64,000 nucleotides of DNA from JADJPO01 sp963828555 (GTDB lineage Bacteria; Actinomycetota; Actinomycetes; Actinomycetales; Kineosporiaceae). The notes beneath the pieces were generated by a model, which did not search any database, was not told where the DNA came from, and was given only the letters and a program-made list of their open reading frames with translations. Numbering within the stretch: position 1 is the first letter of the stretch; every line of letters starts with the position of its first letter. Shown here in pieces: positions 50,419-58,116 of this stretch. Made by a program: the position numbers and the translations under genes. The DNA lies in contig CAWHEL010000002.1 of the NCBI GenBank assembly GCA_963828555.1, positions 1,302,001 to 1,366,000 of the forward strand. Reading direction: 5' to 3'.

Positions 50419-51827
50419 CCGCCTCCGCCCCCGTCCCGGTCAGCTACTCGGAGATCTCCTCGATCAACGGCCCACTGCTCGTCGTCCGCGATGTCCGCGG
50501 GGTGGGCTGGGACGAGTTCGCGGTGGTCGAGGTGGCGGGCGGTGTCGACCGGCATGCGCTGGTGCTGGAGGTCGATCGCGACCTGGCCGTGGTGCAGGTG
50601 CTGGAGGGCACCGGAGGGCTGGACCCCGACGGGGTCGCGGTGCGGTTCAGCGGACGGCCGATGCACGTGGAGGTCGGGCCGGGGTGGCTCGGCCGGGTGT
50701 GCAATGGCCGTGGTGAACCGATGGACGGCGGCCCACCGGTCACCGGGGAGCGGGAGATGCCGGTGGCGGGCTGGCCGCTCAACCCGGTGTTCCGTGAGCC
50801 GCCGCAGGAGGCGGTGGTCACCGGGGTGAGCGCGATCGACGCCCTGATGACGTTGGTCCGTGGGCAGAAGCTGCCGATCTTCTCGGTGCCCGGGCTGCCG
50901 CACCTGGGCCTGGCCGCGCAGATCGCCGCCCAGGCCAGCGCGGGCGGCGAGTCGTTCCGGGTCGTCTTCGCCGGGATGGGCCTGACCCACGCCGACATCA
51001 CCTTCGTCCGCGACGCCCTGGAGGACAGGTCCGCGGCGGGTGAGCTGGTGATGCTGCTCAACGCCGCCGACGCTCCGGTGATCGAGCGTCTGCTCACCCC
51101 GCGGATCGCGCTGACCGTGGCCGAGGACCTGGCCTACGTGCAGGGCCACCACGTGCTGGTGGTGATGTCGGACATGACGAGCTACTGCGAAGCCGTGCGG
51201 GAGGTCTCCGCGGCCCGGCAGGAGATCCCCGCCCGCCGGGCATACCCGGGCTACCTGTACAGCGACCTGGCCTCGCTGTACGAGCGGTGTGGCCGGGTCG
51301 TCGGGCGACCGGGATCGGTGACCGTCCTGCCGGTGCTGACCATGCCCGGCGGCGACATCACCCACCCCGTGCCGGACCTGACGGGGTACATCACCGAGGG
51401 CCAGATCGTGCTCAGCGCCGACGTGCATGCGCGAGGGGTCTACCCGCCGGTCGACGTCCTGTCGTCGCTGTCCCGGCTGATGCGGCACGGCGCCGGCGCC
51501 GGTCGGACCCGCGAGGACCACGTGGACGTCGCAGCGCAGGCCCTCGCGGCGCTGGCCCGGGCCCGGCAGACCGCCGAGCTGGCCGAACTCGTCGGGCCGG
51601 CGGCCCTGAGCCGCACCGACCGCCAGTACCTGCAGTTCCGGGATGCGTTGGAGCAGAAGGCGCTCCACCAGGGCGTGCACGAGCGGCGTGAGCTCGACCA
51701 GACCCTCGACCTGGTCTGGGCGGCCCTGTCGGTGATCCCACGGCGAGAGCTGACCATGCTCGGCGCCGACCTGCTCGACCACTACCTCGCCGCCCCAGCC
51801 CGCGACCCGGGCGGTGAGTCCGGATGA
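50415..51827 (+). CDS. V/A-type ATPase regulatory subunit B
   Basis: This 470-residue non-catalytic subunit lacks a P-loop; the corresponding place reads FSVPGLPHLGLAAQIAAQA. Other family signs are SINGPLLVVRDVRGVGWDEF, LGRVCNGRGEPMDGG, GVSAIDALMTLVRGQKLPIF, FAGMGLTHADITFVRDALE, LVVMSDMTSYCEAVREVSAA and YPGYLYSDLASLYERCGRV. It forms the alternating hexamer with subunit A and contributes the arginine finger to the catalytic site. ATGA overlaps on both sides. Confidence 0.96.
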   Translation: MTASAPVPVSYSEISSINGPLLVVRDVRGVGWDEFAVVEVAGGVDRHALVLEVDRDLAVVQVLEGTGGLDPDGVAVRFSGRPMHVEVGPGWLGRVCNGRGEPMDGGPPVTGEREMPVAGWPLNPVFREPPQEAVVTGVSAIDALMTLVRGQKLPIFSVPGLPHLGLAAQIAAQASAGGESFRVVFAGMGLTHADITFVRDALEDRSAAGELVMLLNAADAPVIERLLTPRIALTVAEDLAYVQGHHVLVVMSDMTSYCEAVREVSAARQEIPARRAYPGYLYSDLASLYERCGRVVGRPGSVTVLPVLTMPGGDITHPVPDLTGYITEGQIVLSADVHARGVYPPVDVLSSLSRLMRHGAGAGRTREDHVDVAAQALAALARARQTAELAELVGPAALSRTDRQYLQFRDALEQKALHQGVHERRELDQTLDLVWAALSVIPRRELTMLGADLLDHYLAAPARDPGGESG

Positions 51828-52432
51828 GCCCGGCGACCGGACGATCGGGGCGGCTGCGTCTGCAGCACCAGCTCGCCACGGCCCGCAGCGGGGCGGACCT
51901 GCTCGAGCGCAAGCGGCGCATTCTCTCCGGGGAACTGGCTCGGCTGCGCCTGCTCACGACCCGCACCGAGCACGCGTGGCGGGCCGCGGCGGCCGAGGCC
52001 GCCCGCTGGTCGGTCCGCAGCCAGGCGCTGGACGGCGCCCAGCGGCTGGCGGAGGTCGCTCCGCAGGGCCGAGCGGTGGTCGTGATCTCCTGGCACGCGG
52101 CGATGGGCGTGCTCTACCCCGGCGACGCGGCCGTCCGGTGCCCGCCGTCGCGGCCGACCGGGGGTTCCTCGGCGCTGGTGATGGCGGCGCGCGCCCATGC
52201 CGCGGCCCTGGAGGCGGCGGCCTCTCACGCCGCCGCCCAGCGGGCGCTGGCCCAGGTCGGCCAGGAGCTGGAGTCCACCCGCCTGCGTCAGCAGGCGATC
52301 GAGCGCCGCTGGGTGCCCCGGCTGAGCGAGCAGCTGAGGCGGCTCACGATGCACCTGGACGAGCTGGAGCGCGAGGAGAACCTGCGGATGCGGTGGGCGG
52401 TCGGCGCCCCACGGGCTCGGAGGCCCCGATGA
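51824..52432 (+). CDS. V/A-type ATPase subunit D (central rotor)
   Basis: This 202-residue protein is a long antiparallel coiled coil with the subunit D start GRSGRLRLQHQLATARSGAD and LLERKRRILSGELARLR. The helix pair ends TRLRQQAIERRWVPRLSEQL and RRLTMHLDELEREENLRMRW, equivalent to the signature ALExxxIPrL. It transmits rotation from the A3B3 head to the c-ring. ATGA overlap with the stress-protein gene that follows. Confidence 0.92.
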   Translation: MSPATGRSGRLRLQHQLATARSGADLLERKRRILSGELARLRLLTTRTEHAWRAAAAEAARWSVRSQALDGAQRLAEVAPQGRAVVVISWHAAMGVLYPGDAAVRCPPSRPTGGSSALVMAARAHAAALEAAASHAAAQRALAQVGQELESTRLRQQAIERRWVPRLSEQLRRLTMHLDELEREENLRMRWAVGAPRARRPR

Positions 52433-52878
52433 TACGCACGATCATGGTCGCGGTGGACGACTCCTCGGCCGCGCTCCGGGCGGCGGGCGTCGCGGTCGAC
52501 CTGGCTGCGGCGCTCGGCGCCCGGCTGGTGGCGGTGTCCGTGGTGGACGGTGCGCGGGCCGAGGAACCGGCGCTGCGGGGAAGGGCGTTGGGCTCCGGGG
52601 ACCGCCCCGGTGATCAGCTCGCAGCCATGGGGGCCGTCCAGCGGCACGTGCGCACGCTGGCGGGGCGGGCCGCGGTCGCGCTCGAGGTGCGCACGGTGCG
52701 CGGCCATGTCGCCGACGAACTGCTCGAGCAGGCGCGCCTGCTGGAGGCGGATCTCGTCGTCGTCGGCCGGGTGGATCGCCCCGGCGTCCGGCTGACCCAC
52801 GTCGGAAGGACCGCCGAGCAGGTGCTGGAGTTCTGCACGGTCCCGGTGATGGTGGTGCCGGCCGGGGGCCGCGGCTGA
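52429..52878 (+). CDS. Universal stress protein (UspA family)
   Basis: This 149-residue protein has the Usp fold: MIRTIMVAVDDSSAALRAAG at the start, VEVRTV strand, DELLEQARLLEADLVVVGRV, and the ATP-binding-like loop GRVDRPGVRLTHVGRTAEQV with VLEFCTVPVMVVPAG. The typical motif is G2xG9xG(S/T); here the first glycine pair is replaced by GRVDRPG, so nucleotide binding is possible but altered. Its ATG overlaps the stop of subunit D by ATGA, making it the last cistron of the ATPase operon. Confidence 0.9.
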   Translation: MIRTIMVAVDDSSAALRAAGVAVDLAAALGARLVAVSVVDGARAEEPALRGRALGSGDRPGDQLAAMGAVQRHVRTLAGRAAVALEVRTVRGHVADELLEQARLLEADLVVVGRVDRPGVRLTHVGRTAEQVLEFCTVPVMVVPAGGRG

Positions 52879-52901
52879 ACACGAATCGTCCGGCTGTGGG
52901 G

Positions 52902-54074
52902 TCAGACGATGTTGTGCTCGGGGCGGGCGCCACCGGCGGTGAAGCGGTCGGCCGAGAGTGGGCTGATGTCGACGAACGGCTCTCGGCCCAGGTACAGGTC
53001 GCGCACCACCTCCCCGACGGCGGGCCCCTGCAGGAAGCCGTGCCCGGAGAATCCGGTGACGTACAGGAAGCGGGAGAGCCCGGAGGTCTCACCGATCAGG
53101 GCGTTGTGGTCGGGGGAGTCCTCGTACAGGCCCGACCAGCCGTGGGCCATCCCGACGTCGAGCAGGGCGGGTGCGCGCCGCTCCATCGCCTCGGTCAGGT
53201 CGGGCAGCCAGTCGTCAGACATGCCCATCCGGAAGCCGGGCTCCTCGGCGGCGTAGGACATGCCGATCAGCATCCCGCGACCCTCCGGGTGCAGATAGAA
53301 CGTCGACGAGGCATCGATCGTCATCGGCATGGTCGGCGGCACCAAGGCGCGCAGCGTCGCCGGCAGCGGCTCGGTGACCACGATCTGCCGGCGCAACGGC
53401 GTCACCGGCAGGTCCACCCCAGCCATCGCCGCGACCAGTCCGGCCCACGGCCCGGCGCAGTTGATCACGGCGGAAGTGGTGACCCGCCCGGCACTTGTCT
53501 GCACCCCGGTGATCGTGCCGCCGTCGGCCCTGGGCGCGACATCGATGCCGGTCACCTCGACCCCGGTGACCACGGTCGCCCCGTGCGCACGCGCTCCGGA
53601 GGCATACCCCTGCACCACCGACTCCGGGCTGCAGTACCCGTCTCGGGCGTGGAACGCCGCCGCCAGCACGCCGTCCATCGACACGATCGGGTTCAGCTCG
53701 GCGGCCTCGGCGGGGGTGAGCATGCGCGAGGGGACGCCGAGCGAGTTCTGCAGCGCCACCGAGGCCTGGTACGTGACCACGTCCTCGGGGGTGGTGAGCA
53801 GGAAGAGGTACCCGACCTGGTGCAGATCGATCTCGTTGCCCGGCCGCTCGGCGAACTGCTCGAACGCCTCCAGGCTGCGCGCGCCAAGGATCACGTTCAG
53901 CGCATCCGAGAACTGTGCCCGGACTCCGCCGGCGGCCTTCGAGGTCGACCCGCTGGCCAGGGCGTCCCGCTCGAGCAGCAGGACATCGGGCACCCCCGCC
54001 TCGGCGAGGTGGAAGGCGATGCTCGCCCCCATCACCCCGCCGCCGACGACGACCACCTCGGCCCGTGCAGGCAT
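52902..54074 (-). CDS. FAD-dependent amino-acid/sarcosine oxidase-like protein (DAO family)
   Basis: This 390-residue flavoprotein starts with the dinucleotide-binding fold VVVVGGGVMGASIAFHLAEA and LLLERD. It has STSKAAGGVRAQFSDALNVI, the middle region with FHARDGYCSPESVVQGYASG and INCAGPWAGLVAAMAGVDLP, and the C-terminal FAD contact GLYEDSPDHNALIG and VTGFSGHGFLQGPAVGEVV. Family members oxidise sarcosine, proline, pipecolate or D-amino acids. With an ALDH7-like gene in the same cluster, an L-pipecolate or related cyclic amine is a possible substrate (inference). ATG 54074 is used; a GTG at 54113 would add 13 residues. Confidence 0.85.
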   Translation of the reverse strand: MPARAEVVVVGGGVMGASIAFHLAEAGVPDVLLLERDALASGSTSKAAGGVRAQFSDALNVILGARSLEAFEQFAERPGNEIDLHQVGYLFLLTTPEDVVTYQASVALQNSLGVPSRMLTPAEAAELNPIVSMDGVLAAAFHARDGYCSPESVVQGYASGARAHGATVVTGVEVTGIDVAPRADGGTITGVQTSAGRVTTSAVINCAGPWAGLVAAMAGVDLPVTPLRRQIVVTEPLPATLRALVPPTMPMTIDASSTFYLHPEGRGMLIGMSYAAEEPGFRMGMSDDWLPDLTEAMERRAPALLDVGMAHGWSGLYEDSPDHNALIGETSGLSRFLYVTGFSGHGFLQGPAVGEVVRDLYLGREPFVDISPLSADRFTAGGARPEHNIV

Positions 54075-54136
54075 GGGCTCGCTGGCACAACGGGGCACGG
54101 TCAGCGCGCTCACGCCGCTCACCGTAGCGGGCAGGG

Positions 54137-54634
54137 TCAGCCGATGGCGGCCAGAGCCCCGTCGTAGTCGGGTTCCTGGCTGATCTCGGGCACCTGCTCG
54201 ACGTAGCCCACGGTGCCGTCGGGGCGGACGACGACCACGGCCCGCGAGAGCAGCCCGGCCATCGGACCGTCGGTGATCGTCACCCCGTAGGTGCTGCCGA
54301 AGTCGCTGCGGAATGCCGAGGCCGACTCGACGTTCTCGATGCCCTCGGCGCCGCAGAACCGGGCCTGGGCGAAGGGGAGGTCCTGCGAGACGTTGAGCAC
54401 AGTGACGCCGTCCAGCCCGGCAGCACGCCGGTTGAACGTGCGCACGCTGGTGGCGCACACGCCGGTGTCGATGCTCGGGAAGATGTTGAGCACCAGGGTG
54501 CGCCCGGCGTAGGCGCTCGAGGCGACCTCGCGCAGGCCGGTGCGGACCAGGCTGAACGGCGGTGCCGGGCTGCCGACCGCGGGCAGTTCGCCGACAGTGT
54601 GAATGGGGTTCCCACGCAGGGTGATCTCAGCCAT
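54137..54634 (-). CDS. tpx: Thiol peroxidase (Tpx)
   Basis: This 165-residue atypical 2-Cys peroxiredoxin has the peroxidatic Cys60 in FPSIDTGVCATSVRTFN (Pro, Thr and Cys of the PxxxT/SxxC motif) and the resolving Cys94 in DLPFAQARFCGAEGIEN. It reduces hydrogen peroxide and alkyl peroxides with thioredoxin. Sequence and length are normal. Its start overlaps the end of the NYN gene by 8 bases, so it is the last member of the ALDH-NYN-Tpx operon. Confidence 0.95.
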   Translation of the reverse strand: MAEITLRGNPIHTVGELPAVGSPAPPFSLVRTGLREVASSAYAGRTLVLNIFPSIDTGVCATSVRTFNRRAAGLDGVTVLNVSQDLPFAQARFCGAEGIENVESASAFRSDFGSTYGVTITDGPMAGLLSRAVVVVRPDGTVGYVEQVPEISQEPDYDGALAAIG

Positions 54635-55058
54635 GAGGTGATCTTTGCAGACAGGTGAGCAACCAGCGCGGCCCGGCTGCGGCGCAGTCCAGCGGCAGGC
54701 GGGCACGCAGCCCTCGATCGGCGGTGACCACCAGCACCCGGGCCGGATCGCCGGTGGCCGCCACGAGGGCGTGCGCCTCGGCGACCATGGCAGTGTCACC
54801 GTCCTGCTCGGCGCGCACGATGCGCAGCCCCTCGGCGTCCGGGTCGGTCACCGCGCAGGCCCGCCCCTCGACGACGGCGACGATCTGCTGGACGGTGAAC
54901 GTTGCTCCCTGCGGCCCGGTCAGTTCTCGACCGGGCAGGCCGGCGAGTCCGCCGAGGAGTCTCTGCGCGGCCCCCACCCGATCGCGCCACCATCCGTTGG
55001 GTTGTGAGCCCATCACGTTGGCGACGTCGACCACGACGCGCATTCCGCCGGCCGCCAT
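54627..55058 (-). CDS. NYN-domain (PIN-like) RNase candidate
   Basis: This 143-residue protein begins MAAGGMRVVVDVANVMGSQP with the first acidic residue of a PIN/NYN nuclease fold. It continues IVAVVEGRACAVTDPDAEGL and EQDGDTAMVAEAHALVAATG, containing further acidic positions, and ends VLVVTADRGLRARLPLDCAA, the usual last Asp strand. Similar domains (YacP group) cut mRNA or tRNA. It overlaps the aldehyde dehydrogenase stop as TGATG. No antitoxin is visible, so a housekeeping RNase is more likely than a toxin. Confidence 0.78.
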   Translation of the reverse strand: MAAGGMRVVVDVANVMGSQPNGWWRDRVGAAQRLLGGLAGLPGRELTGPQGATFTVQQIVAVVEGRACAVTDPDAEGLRIVRAEQDGDTAMVAEAHALVAATGDPARVLVVTADRGLRARLPLDCAAAGPRWLLTCLQRSPHG

Positions 55059-56608
55059 CAGAGGCGGAAGCCGGTGTCCGCAGGGGGGATCTCGATGTCC
55101 ATCTGGGCTTTCTGCAGCCGGCCGCTGTAGTCCCAGTTCATGGACTGCCAGCGGGTGAACTGGTCCAGCACCCAAACCCCCGACTGGCGAGACCCGTTGC
55201 CACTCTTCCCGTTCCCGCCGAAGGGCAGGTGCGCCTCGGCGCCCGATGTCGAGTTGTTCACGCTGACCATGCCCGCGCCGATGCCGGTGCGGAACCGGAA
55301 CACCTCGGTCGGGTCGGTGGTGTAGATGGAGCAGGACAGCCCGTACCCGGGGGCGTTGGCCAGGGCGAGCCCCTCGTCGAAGTCGTCGTAGGCGGTCACC
55401 CCGACCAGCGGGCCGAAGGTCTCGGTACGGAACAGCTCGTCGTCACTGCGCACGCCGTCCACGATCACTGGGTGGTAGTAGAGGCCGGACCTGGGGTCGC
55501 CGACGAACCCCTGGCGCGGATTGGCGGCGGTGATCCGGCCGACCCCGGTGGAGCCGAGCACAGTGTGGTGTTCGCCGATCCAGCCCAGGTACTCCTCGTA
55601 GCGGGTGGCGAAGTGCGGCGCCAGCAACGGCCCCATCAGCACCTCGGAGGCCGGGTCGCCGACGGTGGCTGAACGCGCCGCCGCGTCGAACCGGCGCACG
55701 AACTCGTCGTGCACCGAGCTGTGGGCGATCACGGTGCCCAGGCTGGTGCAGCGCTGTCCGGCGGTGCCGAACCCGCCGAACAGAGCGCCCTCCACCGCCA
55801 GGTCGAGATCGGCGGACGGCGTCACGAGCATCGGGTTCTTGCCGCCCAGTTCCAGACAGGGCGACTGCAGGTGCCGTCCGCACAGCTCGCCGATCCGCCG
55901 GCCCACCTCGGTCGAGCCGGTGAAGCCGACTTTGTGGATCAGCCCGGCCTCCAGGGCGGCCTCCAGGCCGGCGGAGGTCGCGGCGCCGTCCGCGTGCACC
56001 ACGGTGAGCAGGCCCTCGGGCAGCCCGCCGGCGATGAAGATCTGCGCCAACGCGTCGGCGCAGGCGGCCGCGTACTCGGCGGGCTTCCAGACCACGGCGT
56101 TGCCGGCCAGCAGGGCCGGCACCAGATACCACGACGGGACGGCGACCGGGAAGTTGCCGGCGGTGATCACCGCGGCGGTGCCGACCGGCACCCGGAAGGT
56201 GAACAACTGCTTGTCCGGCATCTCACTGGGCACAGTCTGCCCGTAGAGGCGCCGTCCCTCACCGAGGAAGAAGTCGCAGGTGTCGACGATCTCCTGCACC
56301 TCACCGCGTGCCTCGGCGATCGGCTTGCCGACCTCGCGGGTGACCAGCTGGGACAGGATTTCTGCGTTGGCCTCGACCAGGCGGCCGATGGCGGCGATCA
56401 CCCGGCCCCGGATCGGGGCGGGCACGGCGGCCCAGGCGCGCTGGGCGTGGTTGCCGGCCCTGGCGGCGGCGATGAACGCGTCGGGCCCCACCAGTTCGAC
56501 GGCAGCTACCGTGTCCGAGAGGTTCGCTGGATTGACCGACTCGATGGTGTGGACGGCCGTGACCGTCGGGCCGGGAATCCGGGAGCGCAACGTGTGCATG
56601 GGCGCCAC
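55058..56608 (-). CDS. Aldehyde dehydrogenase, ALDH7-like
   Basis: This 516-residue NAD(P)+-dependent enzyme has the catalytic Glu in LELGGKNPMLV and Cys in GGFGTAGQRCTSLGT. GTAGQRCT is the signature of the ALDH7 group (alpha-aminoadipic semialdehyde / piperidine-6-carboxylate dehydrogenase). Also seen are VITAGNFPVAVPSWYLVPAL, VGFTGSTEVGRRIGELC and FGGNGKSGNGSRQSG. With the DAO-type oxidase downstream it could work in pipecolate or lysine breakdown; other aldehydes cannot be ruled out. The family normally has about 500 residues, so the start at 56608 is reasonable. Confidence 0.88.
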   Translation of the reverse strand: MAPMHTLRSRIPGPTVTAVHTIESVNPANLSDTVAAVELVGPDAFIAAARAGNHAQRAWAAVPAPIRGRVIAAIGRLVEANAEILSQLVTREVGKPIAEARGEVQEIVDTCDFFLGEGRRLYGQTVPSEMPDKQLFTFRVPVGTAAVITAGNFPVAVPSWYLVPALLAGNAVVWKPAEYAAACADALAQIFIAGGLPEGLLTVVHADGAATSAGLEAALEAGLIHKVGFTGSTEVGRRIGELCGRHLQSPCLELGGKNPMLVTPSADLDLAVEGALFGGFGTAGQRCTSLGTVIAHSSVHDEFVRRFDAAARSATVGDPASEVLMGPLLAPHFATRYEEYLGWIGEHHTVLGSTGVGRITAANPRQGFVGDPRSGLYYHPVIVDGVRSDDELFRTETFGPLVGVTAYDDFDEGLALANAPGYGLSCSIYTTDPTEVFRFRTGIGAGMVSVNNSTSGAEAHLPFGGNGKSGNGSRQSGVWVLDQFTRWQSMNWDYSGRLQKAQMDIEIPPADTGFRL

Positions 56609-56630
56609 GCTACCGGCGAGCCGGGGAACG

Positions 56631-56673
56631 ACGGGACCCCGCCACGATCCCGTGGATCGTGGCGGGGTCCCGT
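56631..56673. terminator. Perfect 20-base-pair hairpin
   Basis: ACGGGACCCCGCCACGATCC pairs exactly with the complement 56654-56673 around the loop CGT. It lies between the stop of the SGNH gene (56699) and the start of the ALDH gene (56608), both on the minus strand. Confidence 0.82.
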
Positions 56674-56698
56674 CGGTGGTGCCAGGCGGTGCTCGACG

Positions 56699-57880
56699 TC
56701 AGCGGGGGCTGGTCGTGGCCGATGACACCGTGCGGGTGAGGCTCGCCTTGGCGCCGCGGTTGTCGGTCACGGTCAGTCGCACGCGCTGCGTCTTCCCGCG
56801 AGGCACGGTGATGGTCGTCGCCTTGGTCGTGGCTACGATCCTCCCGTTCACCGTCCAGGCGTAGCCGGTGATGGTGCCGTCGAGGTCCTTGGACGCAGCG
56901 GCGTTGAGCACCACCCGGCTGGTGCTGCCGGACTGGCGCTTGTACGTGAACGAGGGCACCGGGGCGACGTTGGGCGCGGTCGGGTACTTGGTCAGGTGGG
57001 CGGCCACGCGGGTGGCCATCACCTGCTGGCCGGCCTCCGTCGGGTACCCGGACCGGGGTGCCAAGGCGCCGTCGACCACGACCACCGGGTTCACCAGCGG
57101 TGACGCGGTGCACAGTTCGCGGCCGTCGAAGGCGTCCAGCATCGACACGTACTCGGCGCCCGCTGCCTTGGCGCCAGCGGCCAGCGTGGTGTCGAGGTCC
57201 CTGGCGTAGGCCTGGAGTTCGGTGAGCTGGTGCGACGTCATTCCCACGCACTGGGCGAGGGCATTCGGGGACGGCGCGGCGTAGAGCTGCGGATAGCCCA
57301 CGACGACGAGCCGAGCCTTGGTGGCCGCCTTGATCTGTGCGAAGGCGATCGCGAAGCGGTTCGGCAGCTTGCCGCGGACAATCGTGCGGGCGGAGCTGAT
57401 GCCGGCGTCGCAGGAGGGGCCGGTCTTGCAGGCCAGGGTCAGGGAACGCAGGCGGGCGTCGTTGGCCCCGATGGTGAGCGTGACCAGCGTGGGTCTGGGG
57501 TTCATCGTGCTGACCTGGCTCAGCTGGGAGGTCGGGCCGCTGCGCAGGCTCGTGGTGGTGGCGCCGGTGCAGGCGAGGTGCCCCGCCACCGAGGAGGTGG
57601 CACCCGCGACGGTGGCGTCCAGGCTCAGCCCCTTGGCGCCGGCGAGCAGTCTCGGCCACGCCAGCCCGGTGCGGTGGCAGGCCCCGGAGTTCTCGTCGAA
57701 TCCGGCCAGGGTCTCCGGGGCCCCCTCACCGCCGGCGAAGTCGTCGCCCATCGCGGCGTACTTCGTGCTGGTGGTGGCTGCTCCGGCGGAGGTCACGGCG
57801 AGGGTGCCGCTGGCGACGCCGGCCAGGCCGAGGACCGCGGCGACGGGAAGGGACAGACGTGGAAGCGTGGTGCGACGCAT
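56699..57880 (-). CDS. Secreted SGNH/GDSL-like protein with PKD domain, catalytic residues replaced
   Basis: This 393-residue protein has a signal peptide (RRTTLPRLSLPVAAVLGLAG) and then an SGNH fold. In block I the usual GDSxxxGEG reads MGDDFAGGEG, so Asp47 stands where the nucleophile Ser should be. Block III is intact (VTLTIGANDARL). In block V the expected Asp-x-x-His is replaced by SGYPTEAGQQVMA, with Tyr at the His position. The C-terminal 80 residues form a PKD-like domain (DLDGTITGYAWTVNG). It is therefore probably a non-catalytic binding protein. The start GTG/ATG at 57880 is the one giving a signal peptide. Confidence 0.8.
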   Translation of the reverse strand: MRRTTLPRLSLPVAAVLGLAGVASGTLAVTSAGAATTSTKYAAMGDDFAGGEGAPETLAGFDENSGACHRTGLAWPRLLAGAKGLSLDATVAGATSSVAGHLACTGATTTSLRSGPTSQLSQVSTMNPRPTLVTLTIGANDARLRSLTLACKTGPSCDAGISSARTIVRGKLPNRFAIAFAQIKAATKARLVVVGYPQLYAAPSPNALAQCVGMTSHQLTELQAYARDLDTTLAAGAKAAGAEYVSMLDAFDGRELCTASPLVNPVVVVDGALAPRSGYPTEAGQQVMATRVAAHLTKYPTAPNVAPVPSFTYKRQSGSTSRVVLNAAASKDLDGTITGYAWTVNGRIVATTKATTITVPRGKTQRVRLTVTDNRGAKASLTRTVSSATTSPR

Positions 57881-58001
57881 GGGGGTGGCTCCGCCAATCG
57901 GTGAGACGTCAGGGCTGGGAGGCGCTTCGACCAGTGGTCGGTTGCGGCCGCCGGGCGCAGGCCCCCGCCGCGCCGTGAGGTCCTTCCTAGCACAAGACGA
58001 C

Positions 58002-58016
58002 ACTGTTAGTAACAGT
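58002..58016. promoter_or_regulatory. 15-base palindrome in the divergent SGNH/pheA region
   Basis: ACTGTTAGTAACAGT is a perfect palindrome about a central G, A+T-rich against the background. It lies 122 bases before the SGNH start and 101 bases before the pheA start. The shape fits TetR- or GntR-type operators. Confidence 0.4.
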
Positions 58017-58116
58017 TCAATCACAGAACGTGTCGTGGATTCTGGTGATTCGCGATCATCGAGCGCCGGTATCCGATCCGTTCGGAGGCTCCGCACCGCA
58101 GGTAGGCTGGATTCTC

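Noticed and set aside
52909..54183. Plus-strand open frames over the DAO-type oxidase gene
   Set aside because: The minus strand carries the GGGVMGASIAFHLAEA dinucleotide fold and C-terminal FAD motif; the plus-strand frames are Ser/Arg/Pro-rich shadows.
54627..55058. VapC-type toxin
   Set aside because: The PIN-like fold fits, but the gene is embedded in an ALDH-NYN-Tpx operon with no antitoxin; the NYN/YacP group is more likely.
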